Assembly: GCA_017745295.1 (NCBI GenBank)
Contig: JAGHZR010000013.1
Location: 96,351-160,350, forward strand
Origin: Novosphingobium sp.
Lineage (GTDB): Bacteria > Pseudomonadota > Alphaproteobacteria > Sphingomonadales > Sphingomonadaceae
Length of the DNA: 64,000 nucleotides
Direction: 5' to 3'
Position numbers and translations under genes: made by a program. The notes under the pieces were generated by a model. That model was given only the letters and a program-made list of their open reading frames with translations, was not told the DNA's origin and made no database searches. Below, in pieces: positions 35,825-44,036 of the stretch (position 1 is the first letter of the stretch; each line of letters begins with the position of its first letter).

Positions 35825-36511
35825 TCATCCCTCCGGCCGCCCCGCCGCCAGCATGGCCCTGGCAACGCCTTCGCTGCTGGCCGGGTTCTGGCCGGTAATT
35901 AGGCGTCCATCCTCGACGACGAAAGGCGCCCAGTCCGCTCCCTTCTCATAAAGGCCGCCCAATGCCTTGAACTCGTCCTCGACCAGGAACGGCACCACAT
36001 CCGTCAGCCCGACAGCGGCTTCCTCGCCATTGGTGAACCCCGTGACCCGCCGACCGGCCACCAGCGGCCTGCCGTCCGCGGATTTGACATGGCGAAGCAC
36101 GCCGGGCGCGTGACATACGAAACCGGTGATCTTCCCTGCCCGCTCGAACGCCTCGACAAGGGCGATCGATACCCCGGATTCGGCAAGGTCCCACAAGGGG
36201 CCGTGCCCGCCGGGGTAGAAAACGGCATCGAAGTCGTCCGCACGGATCTCGTCCAGCTTTACGGTGTTCGCCAGCACCGCCTGAGCATCGGCATCTTCGC
36301 TGAACCGGCGGGTCAGGTCGGTCTGAAACTCGGGGAGATCGCTCTTGGGATCGAGCGGGGGCTGACCGCCTGCCGGCGATGCGACCTCGATCTCGGCTCC
36401 AGCGTCCTTGAACGTGTAATAAGGCGCCGCGAATTCCTCCAACCAGAAGCCCGTCTTCTGGCCGGTATCGCCGAGGGCATCGTGCGATGTCAGGACGATC
36501 AGTATCTTCAT
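35825..36511 (-). CDS. DJ-1/PfpI (Hsp31/glyoxalase III-like) family protein
   Basis: 228 aa. MKILIVLTSHDALGDTGQKTGFWLEEFAAPYYTFKDAGAEIEVASPAGG is the typical start. The nucleophile elbow is GFVCHAPGVL (Cys at about residue 133), with a Glu-containing FTNGEEAAVGL block and KADWAPFVVEDGRLITGQNP near the end. Members detoxify methylglyoxal or repair glycated molecules. The single gene is followed at lower coordinates by the SBF transporter, about 100 bp away. Confidence 0.92.
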   Translation of the reverse strand: MKILIVLTSHDALGDTGQKTGFWLEEFAAPYYTFKDAGAEIEVASPAGGQPPLDPKSDLPEFQTDLTRRFSEDADAQAVLANTVKLDEIRADDFDAVFYPGGHGPLWDLAESGVSIALVEAFERAGKITGFVCHAPGVLRHVKSADGRPLVAGRRVTGFTNGEEAAVGLTDVVPFLVEDEFKALGGLYEKGADWAPFVVEDGRLITGQNPASSEGVARAMLAAGRPEG

Positions 36512-36574
36512 AAAGGCTCTCCTGCTCCGGTCGCAGGATACTGCCAGTTCCGCCGTGACGCGGGAAGAGAAGAG

Positions 36575-36586
36575 TTGGCGCGCCCG
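36575..36586. repeat. 12-bp duplication of the tRNA-Arg 3' end
   Basis: TTGGCGCGCCCG here is identical to 36641-36652, the CCA/acceptor end of tRNA-Arg, and both are followed by TTCGAAC after a 0- or 6-bp gap. It lies about 55 bp beyond the tRNA 3' end. It may be an attachment-site scar or a decayed tRNA copy. Confidence 0.5.
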
Positions 36587-36641
36587 TTCGAACGAAGTTC
36601 GGACCGCCCGTTGGACTCAGGGCGGACAATTCCTCTGGAAT

Positions 36642-36718
36642 TGGCGCGCCCGACAGGGTTCGAACCTGTGACCCCAAGCTTAGAAGGCTCGTGCTCTATC
36701 CAGCTGAGCTACGGGCGC
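36642..36718 (-). tRNA. tRNA-Arg (anticodon TCT)
   Basis: 77 nt including an encoded CCA. Acceptor stem GCGCCCG/CGGGCGC, D arm with AGCTCAGCTGGATAGAGC, anticodon loop CTTCTAA (anticodon TCT), and T arm ACAGGTTCGAACCCTGT are all standard. It reads AGA codons, rare in this GC-rich genome. Confidence 0.97.
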
Positions 36719-36836
36719 GCGTCGCGCTCCCCATAGCGCGGTTCGTCGCGCACGCAAACCGTGCATCCGATCGATCCCCAATGAACTTGAACGGCCGTCA
36801 ACTTGTGCTTTCCCGAAAGTTCCCGGCGGGTTACCC

Positions 36837-37655
36837 ATGGCCGCGATGAGCGAAGCACCTCTTTCCCGTATCGACGGCATGGCCGGCGCCCGGCGCCACT
36901 TCCGCTATTTCGACTATATGCTGGTCGCTTTCGTGGTCATCCTGCTGCTTTCCAACCTGATCGGTGCGGCCAAGCAGGCGGAAGTCTCGTTCCCCTTCGT
37001 CGGGCCGGTGACGTTCGGCGCGGGCGTGCTGTTCTTCCCGGTCTCCTACATCATCGGCGACGTGCTGACCGAAGTCTACGGCTATGCCAATGCGCGCCGC
37101 TGCATCTGGGTGGGCTTCTTCGCGCTGCTGTTCATGGTGCTGATGAGCGTGGTCGTCGTGGCTATTCCTGCGAACCCGGAATGGGCGCTCGCCTCGGCGA
37201 CCTACACCGTCGCCGGCCAGCAGGTGACGGCGCCGAACCAGGCGGCCTACTATGCGATCTTCGGCCAGACCCCGCGCATCGTCTTCGCCTCGGTCTGCGC
37301 GTTCTGGGCAGGCGAGTTCGTCAATTCCTTCGTGCTGGCGCGGATGAAGGTCTGGACCCAGGGCAAGCACTTATGGACGCGCACCATAGGCTCCACGGTG
37401 TTCGGCGAAGGCGTGGACAGCGCGCTGTTCTACCCGCTCGCCTTCCTCGGCGTGGCCGGGTTCACCTCGCACTCGATCGCGCTGCTGGCGCTGACCCAGT
37501 GGCTCATCAAGACCGGCTGGGAAGTCGTGCTGACCCCGGTGACTTACGTGGTCGTCGGCTGGCTCAAGAAGCGCGAGGGCGTGGACGTGTTCGACAGCAA
37601 CGTCGACTTCTCGCCCTTCGCGAAAGCGCGCAAGGCGGTCGCAACCCCGGAATAA
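36837..37655 (+). CDS. Queuosine precursor transporter (YhhQ family)
   Basis: 272 aa with six to seven membrane segments. YhhQ/QPTR features: YFDYMLVAFVVILLLSNLIGAAKQ, GAGVLFFPVSYIIGDVLTEVYGY and the GEFVNSFVLARMKVWTQGKHLWTRTIGSTVFGEGVDSALFYP block (quoted in part). It imports preQ0/preQ1 for tRNA queuosine synthesis. The ATG at 36837 or the internal one at 36846 could be used. It is placed next to tRNA-Arg and upstream of recF, which is probably independent. Confidence 0.93.
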   Translation: MAAMSEAPLSRIDGMAGARRHFRYFDYMLVAFVVILLLSNLIGAAKQAEVSFPFVGPVTFGAGVLFFPVSYIIGDVLTEVYGYANARRCIWVGFFALLFMVLMSVVVVAIPANPEWALASATYTVAGQQVTAPNQAAYYAIFGQTPRIVFASVCAFWAGEFVNSFVLARMKVWTQGKHLWTRTIGSTVFGEGVDSALFYPLAFLGVAGFTSHSIALLALTQWLIKTGWEVVLTPVTYVVVGWLKKREGVDVFDSNVDFSPFAKARKAVATPE

Positions 37656-37708
37656 AGCGCGCGCCCAGCTTGGCAGGACCGGCCCGCCCCGGTAGGCGCC
37701 GTGGGACC

Positions 37709-38800
37709 ATGCTCGACCGCATCCTCCTGTCCCGCTTCCGCAACCACCGCGAGACCGCGGTGGAAGGCACGGCGCAGTTCAACCTGCTGGTGGGCGAGAA
37801 CGGCGCGGGCAAGACCAATGTGCTGGAAGCGATCTCGCTGCTTTCGCCGGGCCGGGGCCTGCGCCGCGCGGGCCTTGGCGACATGCCGGGGCAGGATTTC
37901 GACGGCGGTTTCGCGGTCAGTGCCGCGCTTATGGTCGCGGACGAGGAACCCGTGCAACTGGGCACCGGCGTCCTCGCCGAACGCCCCGGACGGCGCCTCG
38001 TCCAGATCAACGGGGCCGAGGCTCCGGCGGTGCGGCTGGCCGAATGGATGTCGATCGGCTGGCTGACCCCGGCGATGGACCGCCTCTTCGTCGAAGGCGC
38101 GGGCGCGCGCCGGCGCTTCCTCGACCGGCTGGTGCTGGCTGTCCGCCCCGACCACGCGGGCAATGCCACCCGCCTCGAAAGTGCCCTGCGCGAACGCAAT
38201 CGCCTGCTCTCGGACGACCTGCCGCCCGACCCGCGCTGGCTCGACGCAATCGAGATGCAGCTTGCCGAGGCCGGATCGCTGGTCGCCGCGGCACGCGCGG
38301 AACTGGTCGAGCGGCTGGAGGAAACCCTGGCGGCGTTGCCGGAATCGCCTTTCGCACGGCCCTCGCTCGCCTATCAGCCGGGCGGGCCGATCGTGGCCGA
38401 AGCGCTCGCCCAGGCGCTGCGCAGCGGCCGCGCCCGCGAACGCGCCGCCCAGCGCACCCTGACCGGGCCGCACCGCGACGAGATTCTCGTGACGATGGCG
38501 GGCAAGGGCCAGCCAGCCGCCGAATGCTCGACCGGCGAGCAGAAGGCGATGCTGATCGCGATCACGCTCGCCCATTCACAGCTGTTGGAAACCGGAACGG
38601 AGCAACGCCCGCGCCTGCTGCTGCTCGACGAAGTGGCCGCCCACCTCGATCCCTTGCGCCGCGAGGCCCTGTTCGACCGTCTGCGCGCAGGCTCGGCGCA
38701 AGTCTGGCTGACCGGCACCGAACTCGCCCCGTTCGAGGCGATCGCGAGTGAGGCGACGGTGTGGGAAGTCAGTGCGGGCGCGGTGCGGCGCTTGGGATAA
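37709..38800 (+). CDS. recF: DNA replication/repair protein RecF
   Basis: 363 aa. An SMC-like ATPase that helps load RecA at gaps. Walker A GENGAGKTN (about residues 29-37), the N-terminal LDRILLSRFRNHRETAVE, the signature motif STGEQKAMLIAITLA and Walker B LLLLDEVAAHLD. The start ATG at 37709 gives the family start; RBS is weak. It is not next to dnaA-dnaN-gyrB here, as is usual in alphaproteobacteria. Confidence 0.96.
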   Translation: MLDRILLSRFRNHRETAVEGTAQFNLLVGENGAGKTNVLEAISLLSPGRGLRRAGLGDMPGQDFDGGFAVSAALMVADEEPVQLGTGVLAERPGRRLVQINGAEAPAVRLAEWMSIGWLTPAMDRLFVEGAGARRRFLDRLVLAVRPDHAGNATRLESALRERNRLLSDDLPPDPRWLDAIEMQLAEAGSLVAAARAELVERLEETLAALPESPFARPSLAYQPGGPIVAEALAQALRSGRARERAAQRTLTGPHRDEILVTMAGKGQPAAECSTGEQKAMLIAITLAHSQLLETGTEQRPRLLLLDEVAAHLDPLRREALFDRLRAGSAQVWLTGTELAPFEAIASEATVWEVSAGAVRRLG

Positions 38801-38858
38801 ACCTACGCCCGCGTGACCTTCACTCGCGCGCCCTGCCGCAAAACCGCTAACCTATCCC

Positions 38859-38952
38859 GTCATCCCCGCGAAGGCGGGGATCCCGCTTCTCTTGCGCCTC
38901 GGCGAGAGGTCGGAGAAAGAAAGCGGGGCCCCCGCCTACGCGGGGACGACGA
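38859..38952. repeat. Palindromic repeat between recF and tesA
   Basis: The arms CGTCATCCCCGCGAAGGCGG and CCGCCTACGCGGGGACGACG are near complements about 50 bp apart, each with an inner GCGGGG/CCCCGC part. This CGTCATCCCCGCG dyad is widespread in proteobacterial genomes. It lies in the convergent gap and may serve as terminator. Confidence 0.75.
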
Positions 38953-38987
38953 AATGGTGTTTGCAAATGAAGGGTTGATACGGCGCG

Positions 38988-39713
38988 TTAAGGCGCGGCT
39001 TGATCGGCGCCTTTCTTCGGCAAAGCCTCGACCACATCGTCCACCGTAGCCGTCACGATTGCATCGATACCCAAAGCAGTCGGGTGGACGTGGTCCTTCT
39101 GCATCAGGTCCGGCTTGTCGATCACCGGCTGGAGGAAGAACGGCACCAAGGTCGCGCCATATTCCTGCGCGAGCTGCGGATAGATCGGGTTGAACTTCGC
39201 CGCATAGTCCTTGCCGAGATTCGGCGCGGCCATCATCCCCAGAAGGACGACGCGGATATTGTCGCCCTTCAGCCGCTTGAGGATCGCTTCCAGGTTGCGG
39301 CGCGTCTCGGCCGGAGGCAGGGAGCGCAGCATGTCGTTGCCGCCGAGGCTGATGATCGCGAGTTCGGGCTTCGGAGACTGGCTGTTCAGCGTGAAATCCA
39401 GCCGCTCCAGACCCGCCGCCGTCGTATCCCCGGAGACCCCGGCATTGGCGATCTTCGCGTTCACGCCCCGCGCGCGCAAGGCCTGCTCGAGCCGGTCCGG
39501 ATAGCTTTCGCCGTCGTCCAGCCCATAGCCCGCCAGCAGCGAATCCCCGAAAGCGAGTATCCGCCGCTCCGGCCCCATGACCGGAATCTCGGGCGGCGCA
39601 TCGACGGCGCTCTGCGTCTGCTCGGGCGCGGGAGAGGCCGCCTTGTCGCAGGCGCCGAGCAGGAACGGCAGCAACAGCGCAGGGGCCAACAGGACTTTCG
39701 CGTGGGCGCGCAA
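38988..39713 (-). CDS. tesA: GDSL-family arylesterase/lysophospholipase L1-like lipoprotein
   Basis: 241 aa. A lipoprotein signal ends in LLGAC (Cys at about residue 22). SGNH hydrolase blocks follow: ILAFGDSLLAGYGLDDGESYP (nucleophile Ser), GVSGDTTAAGLERL, SLGGNDMLRSLP and the DHVHPTALG Asp/His pair. It is TesA-like, with thioesterase, arylesterase and lysophospholipase activity in relatives. It is divergent by 37 bp from the ybbA-ybbP pair, the same neighbourhood as in E. coli. Confidence 0.94.
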   Translation of the reverse strand: MRAHAKVLLAPALLLPFLLGACDKAASPAPEQTQSAVDAPPEIPVMGPERRILAFGDSLLAGYGLDDGESYPDRLEQALRARGVNAKIANAGVSGDTTAAGLERLDFTLNSQSPKPELAIISLGGNDMLRSLPPAETRRNLEAILKRLKGDNIRVVLLGMMAAPNLGKDYAAKFNPIYPQLAQEYGATLVPFFLQPVIDKPDLMQKDHVHPTALGIDAIVTATVDDVVEALPKKGADQAAP

Positions 39714-39750
39714 GGCTTTCTCCTTGAACTACGGGACTTTGAGCACCCAT

Positions 39751-40461
39751 ATGGGGCAAGTGAGCGATCCTTCCCAGCCCCCCGCCCCGTCAATTCATGC
39801 GCAGGACCTGCGCCTCACCCTCGGCAGCGGCGAAAGCGCGGTCGAAATCCTCAAGGGGATCGACCTTGTGGTGCCGCAAGGCCAGACGCTGGCGCTGCTC
39901 GGCCCGTCCGGATCGGGCAAGTCCTCGCTGATGTCGGTGCTTTCCGGACTCGAACGCGCGAGTTCGGGCGGCCTCAGCGTTGCCGGTCAGGATTTCGCGG
40001 CGATGGACGAGGATGCCTTGGCCCGCGCCCGGCGCGGCCGGATCGGCGTGGTGCTCCAGGCCTTCCATCTCCTGCCGACAATGACCGCACTCGAAAACGT
40101 GGCGACCCCGCTGGAACTCGCCGGGCTGGACAATGCCCGCGAGCGCGCCGAGGCGGAACTCGTTGCCGTCGGTCTCGGGCACCGGCTCTCGCACTATCCG
40201 GCCCAGCTGTCCGGCGGCGAGCAGCAGCGCGTGGCGATCGCCCGCGCGCTGGCCCCCCGCCCCTCGCTGGTCTTCGCCGACGAGCCGACCGGGAATCTCG
40301 ATACTGCCACCGGCGCCGCGATCGTCGACCTGCTCTTCGCCCGACGCGCCGAGGCGGGCGCGACCCTGCTCATCATCACCCATGACGAAAGCCTCGCCCA
40401 TCACTGCGAGCGCGTCGTGACCCTCGGCGACGGGCGGATCGCGAGCGACCGACTTGCCTGA
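39751..40461 (+). CDS. ybbA: ABC transporter ATP-binding protein (YbbA/LolD type)
   Basis: 236 aa. Walker A LLGPSGSGKSSLMSVLSGLE, Q-loop VVLQAFHLLPTMTALENV, signature LSGGEQQR, Walker B LVFADEPTGNLD and switch His in IITHDE. These are the features of the MacB/LolD/YbbA subfamily. The ATG at 39751 gives MGQVSDPSQ. The stop overlaps the TTG start of the permease. It probably powers extraction of lipids or hydrophobic compounds from the inner membrane. Confidence 0.94.
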   Translation: MGQVSDPSQPPAPSIHAQDLRLTLGSGESAVEILKGIDLVVPQGQTLALLGPSGSGKSSLMSVLSGLERASSGGLSVAGQDFAAMDEDALARARRGRIGVVLQAFHLLPTMTALENVATPLELAGLDNARERAEAELVAVGLGHRLSHYPAQLSGGEQQRVAIARALAPRPSLVFADEPTGNLDTATGAAIVDLLFARRAEAGATLLIITHDESLAHHCERVVTLGDGRIASDRLA

Positions 40462-42994
40462 ACCCCGCGAGACTTCCGCCCTTCCCTGGGCCACCGCCTG
40501 GAAACTCGCCCGGCGCGATCTTTCCGCGCGGTTCAGGGGCCTGCGGCTGCTACTGGTCTGCCTGTTCCTCGGCGTCGGCGCCCTTGCCGCAATCGGCACG
40601 CTGACCGGCTCGATCGAGCGCGAACTGACGACGCGCGGGCGGGAAGTGCTGGGCGGCGACATCGAACTCAGGACCTGGCAGCGCAGCCTCTCGCAGGAGG
40701 AACTGGTTGCCCTCGCCCGCTACGGCAAAGTCTCGCCGGGGCTGCGCCTGCAAGCCATCGCGCGCAAGGGCGACCTCACCGCCCCGGTGGCGCTGAAGGC
40801 GGTGGACGCGAACTGGCCGCTCTACGGAAAGCTCGAACTCAAGGACGGCCGCAAGGTCGGTGCGCCGTCCGCAGGCGTGGTCTGGCTCTCCGAGGGCACC
40901 GCCGCCCGCCTCGGCGTGAAACCCGGCGACACGGCCTCGCTCGGCGGTGTGGATCAAAAGGTCGGCGGCTTGATCGCCAGCGATCCGGAGAAGCTCTCCG
41001 AAGGCTTCGCGCTCGGCGATGCGGCGATTTCCACGCTGGACCTGCCCGAACGCGCCGGTCTCACCCAGCCCGGCGCCATGTATCGCAGCGCCACCCGCGT
41101 GAAATTCGCCCGGCCCGAGCGCGATCCCGATGCGGTCGTCAAGGCGCTCGACAAGCGTTTCGGCGACGATGCCTTCGAGACCCGCACCCGCAAGTCCGCC
41201 TCGCCTTCCACCGAGCGCTTCGTCAGCCGCATGGGCCAGTTCCTGACGCTCGTGGGCCTTGCGGCGCTGGTCATCGCCGGGATCGGCATCGGCGGCGGCG
41301 TCTCGTCCTATCTCGAAGCGCGGCGCACCTCGATCGCCACGCTCAAGGTGCTCGGCGCCACGAGCCGCGACATTTCCCGCATCTACCTGTTGCAAGTGGG
41401 TGCGGCGGCGCTCGTCGGCAGCCTCGCCGGACTCGTGGCGGGCGTTCTGGTGACACCGCTGCTGGCCGGTGCCCTCGGCGCGCTACTGCCGGTCGATACC
41501 GGCTTTACCGTCTCGCCCGGAGCGCTGCTGACGGCGGCGGCTTATGGCCTGCTGGTCGCGCTGATCTTCGCCGCGCCGCCGCTCGCCAAGGCACGGAATT
41601 TCCCGGCGATGGCGCTGATGCGCGCGCAAGTCGCACCGCTGGCGGCGAATCGCTGGGCCTGGTTGCTGCCGGTTGCGCTCGGCCTCGCCGCGGTGGTGGC
41701 GCTGGCCCTGCTGAATGCCGCGCAGCCGCTGGTGACGCTGGGCTTCCTCGGCGGCGCCGCGCTGATGCTCGCGCTGCTGGCACTGATCGGGACCGGCATC
41801 CACCGCCTCGCCGCCAGACTACCGCGCCCGCGCGATCCGATGCTGCGCGCGGGGCTGGCCAACCTCCACCGCCCCGGCGCCCAGACCGGCGCGCTGGTGA
41901 CGGCGCTGGGCTTCGGCCTCTCCGCTTTCGTGCTGATCGCCGCCGTCCAGACCAGCCTCGACGCCAATATCCGCAGGACCGTGCCCGCCCGCGCACCGGA
42001 CTTCTTCGTGCTCGACGTGCCCAAGGACAAGGCCGGGGAATTCCGCGATGTCGTCGCGCGGGAAGCGCCGGGTTCGACCTTGCGCATGGTCCCCAACATG
42101 CGCGGGCGCATCCTCGCCTATGGGCCGAAGGACCGCATGACCCGCGTGTCGGACCTCAAGGACATTCCCGAGGACGCCTGGGCGCTCAAGGGCGAGCGCG
42201 GGCTGACCTATTCGGTCGGCGTGCCGGAAGGCAGCACCGTGACCTCCGGCCAGTGGTGGGGCGAATTCCATCGCGGCGCGCCGCTGGTCTCGGTGGACGA
42301 GAAGTTCGCGCAGACCGTCGGCCTCAAGGTCGGCGACTATGTGACGGTCGGCCTGCTCGGCGTGGAGCGCACCGCGCGGGTCGCGGCGCTGCGGCGGATC
42401 GACTGGGACACGCTCGGCTTCAACTTCGTGCTGGTGTTCTCACCCAATGCGCTGGCCGATGCTCCGCACAACCTGGCCGCGACAATCGAGGTTCCACGTG
42501 GAAAAGCCACGACAGGCCTGCTGCCGCGCCTCGCCCGTGCCTTCCCGTCGAGTTCGGTGATCGAGACCGGCACCCTGCTGCGCGATGCCCGCGACCTGCT
42601 GGACCAGATGACGCTGGCCATTCTCGCGGCGGCCTCGGTCGCGGTGCTGGCGGGCCTTGCGGTGCTGCTGGGCGCCATCGCGGCGGCGCGGGCCAGCCGC
42701 ACTTACGACAACGTGATCCTGCGCGTGCTGGGTGCCAGCCGGGGCCAGCTCCTGCTGCTGCAGGTGGCGGAGTACGGCCTGATCGCGGCGGTTCTCGCCG
42801 TGGTCGCGCTAGGCGCTGGCAGCGCTATGGCCTGGGCGGTGATCGTCAAGCTCTTCGCGTTTGAATGGATGCCCGACTGGCCCCGCATTCTCGCCGTGCT
42901 CGGCGCCGGGATCGTGCTGATCCTGACCTTCGCGCTCGCCGGTTCGCTGCCGCTGCTGCGGGCGAAACCGGCGAGGGCGCTACGGGAACTGTAA
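40454..42994 (+). CDS. ybbP: FtsX-family ABC transporter permease (YbbP type)
   Basis: 846 aa with ten membrane segments: one N-terminal helix, a large periplasmic domain, then two FtsX domains of three helices (about residues 270-390 and 715-840) with extra helices between. SSYLEARRTSIATLKVLGATSRDISRIYLLQ is the conserved coupling region, repeated later as TYDNVILRVLGASRGQLLLLQ (quoted in part). The start is TTG at 40454 overlapping the ATPase stop; no better start is seen. With YbbA and TesA the locus mirrors E. coli tesA-ybbA-ybbP. The stop abuts the DUF805 stop directly. Confidence 0.92.
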   Translation: MPEPRETSALPWATAWKLARRDLSARFRGLRLLLVCLFLGVGALAAIGTLTGSIERELTTRGREVLGGDIELRTWQRSLSQEELVALARYGKVSPGLRLQAIARKGDLTAPVALKAVDANWPLYGKLELKDGRKVGAPSAGVVWLSEGTAARLGVKPGDTASLGGVDQKVGGLIASDPEKLSEGFALGDAAISTLDLPERAGLTQPGAMYRSATRVKFARPERDPDAVVKALDKRFGDDAFETRTRKSASPSTERFVSRMGQFLTLVGLAALVIAGIGIGGGVSSYLEARRTSIATLKVLGATSRDISRIYLLQVGAAALVGSLAGLVAGVLVTPLLAGALGALLPVDTGFTVSPGALLTAAAYGLLVALIFAAPPLAKARNFPAMALMRAQVAPLAANRWAWLLPVALGLAAVVALALLNAAQPLVTLGFLGGAALMLALLALIGTGIHRLAARLPRPRDPMLRAGLANLHRPGAQTGALVTALGFGLSAFVLIAAVQTSLDANIRRTVPARAPDFFVLDVPKDKAGEFRDVVAREAPGSTLRMVPNMRGRILAYGPKDRMTRVSDLKDIPEDAWALKGERGLTYSVGVPEGSTVTSGQWWGEFHRGAPLVSVDEKFAQTVGLKVGDYVTVGLLGVERTARVAALRRIDWDTLGFNFVLVFSPNALADAPHNLAATIEVPRGKATTGLLPRLARAFPSSSVIETGTLLRDARDLLDQMTLAILAAASVAVLAGLAVLLGAIAAARASRTYDNVILRVLGASRGQLLLLQVAEYGLIAAVLAVVALGAGSAMAWAVIVKLFAFEWMPDWPRILAVLGAGIVLILTFALAGSLPLLRAKPARALREL

Positions 42995-43459
42995 TCAGGC
43001 GAAGACGTCGGCGCCGGCCGGGTCCAGCGGGTCCGGGCCGAAACGGTTGGGACCGGGCGTGCCCGGTAGGCAGGTGATCACGAACGAGGCGATCGTCGCG
43101 ATCCAGCCGACGAAGGGAATCACGCCGAGCACGATGAAGCCGAGATACCACCAGCCGCTCATGTCGCGATCATGGAAGCGGCGCACGGCCACGGCGATGC
43201 TTGGGATGAACACCGCAAGGCCGTAAAGACCGGCAAGACCGACGAGCGCAAAGAAACCGGCACCGAACAGCGCCGAGGGATCGCCGCCCTGCTCGACTTG
43301 CGCAAACGTGCCGAAGGAAAAGCCCAGCACCATCGAGATGCCGAGAATCACCGCAAAAACGATGAAATTGAGCAGTGCGAAGCCCCAATATTCGATCCGA
43401 AGCGAGCGCCCCTTGAAGTCGGCGTAACGCTTGAACGGCATCACCATATAGTCGAGCAT
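42995..43459 (-). CDS. DUF805 membrane protein
   Basis: 154 aa. DUF805 pattern: FKGRSLRIEYWGFALLNFIV, then VRRFHDRDMSGWWYLGFIVLGVIPFVGWI, and a C-terminal TPGPNRFGPDP, all typical. Four membrane helices. The function of this family is unknown. Its stop codon directly touches that of ybbP. The promoter is in the long gap before typA. Confidence 0.95.
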   Translation of the reverse strand: MLDYMVMPFKRYADFKGRSLRIEYWGFALLNFIVFAVILGISMVLGFSFGTFAQVEQGGDPSALFGAGFFALVGLAGLYGLAVFIPSIAVAVRRFHDRDMSGWWYLGFIVLGVIPFVGWIATIASFVITCLPGTPGPNRFGPDPLDPAGADVFA

Positions 43460-44036
43460 GTCTTTCCCCTCGTGTTCAAGGCCTTGGGTTATAAAGACCG
43501 AAGGCTTCGGGGCAAGCGCATGACATGGTTAAGAAACCGGTAGGCGAGATGCCGGAGATGAGAGAAGGTCGCGGAAGGAAAAGGGACGCGCAGGCGTACC
43601 CGCGCGTCCCTGGCTGAGTTTGCGGTGCCTGCGACTCCTCCCCTGCGCCGTCACCGCGTGTCACGCTCCGGCTGTGCGCCGGTAACGCGCCGCCGCACCC
43701 GTAGAGGCACGGCTGGATCTGTTTTCATGGATGGCGAAGCTTGGCCCATCTGGGAAAAACCCGATCTGGGAAAACCTAGCGCATCCTCTCCCGGCGGCGG
43801 TGAATTCTTCGAGTCACCGTCTCGCTCTAATTACGAAACCGACACTAAGAGATAAAGGCGGCCAAAACAATAACTCATGCGGATCCTGCGCAGGCTCCTT
43901 CCGGATGTGACACAAGCGCCACAATTGCAGGAGACGCCTTGCGCGCTTGCCGAAATTGCCGGGATCGGTTAAGGGCGCGCCAATTTTGCGGCGCAGCATG
44001 CGCTGCTGGCCAACTCCTCGAACCGATAGGCACTGC
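43460..44036. other. 577-bp gap before typA without a supported gene
   Basis: It contains a perfect 10-bp hairpin (43583-43612) that works as a terminator on the minus strand. It also has a direct repeat of ATCTGGGAAAA (about 43750-43775) and AT-rich promoter-like DNA around 43830-43880. Minus-strand short frames here are Arg-rich and lack ribosome binding sites. A minus-strand small RNA ending at the hairpin, and the typA leader, are the likeliest contents. Confidence 0.4.
43583..43612 (-). terminator. Minus-strand terminator with no assigned gene
   Basis: AGGGACGCGC and GCGCGTCCCT pair perfectly around a 10-nt loop. On the minus strand the stem runs into CCCTTTTCC. No coding gene precedes it on that strand. 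Confidence 0.6.

Noticed and set aside
38859..38952. Possible small RNA between recF and tesA
   Set aside because: Structure is fully explained by a widespread CGTCATCCCCGCG palindromic repeat; there is no promoter or U tract.
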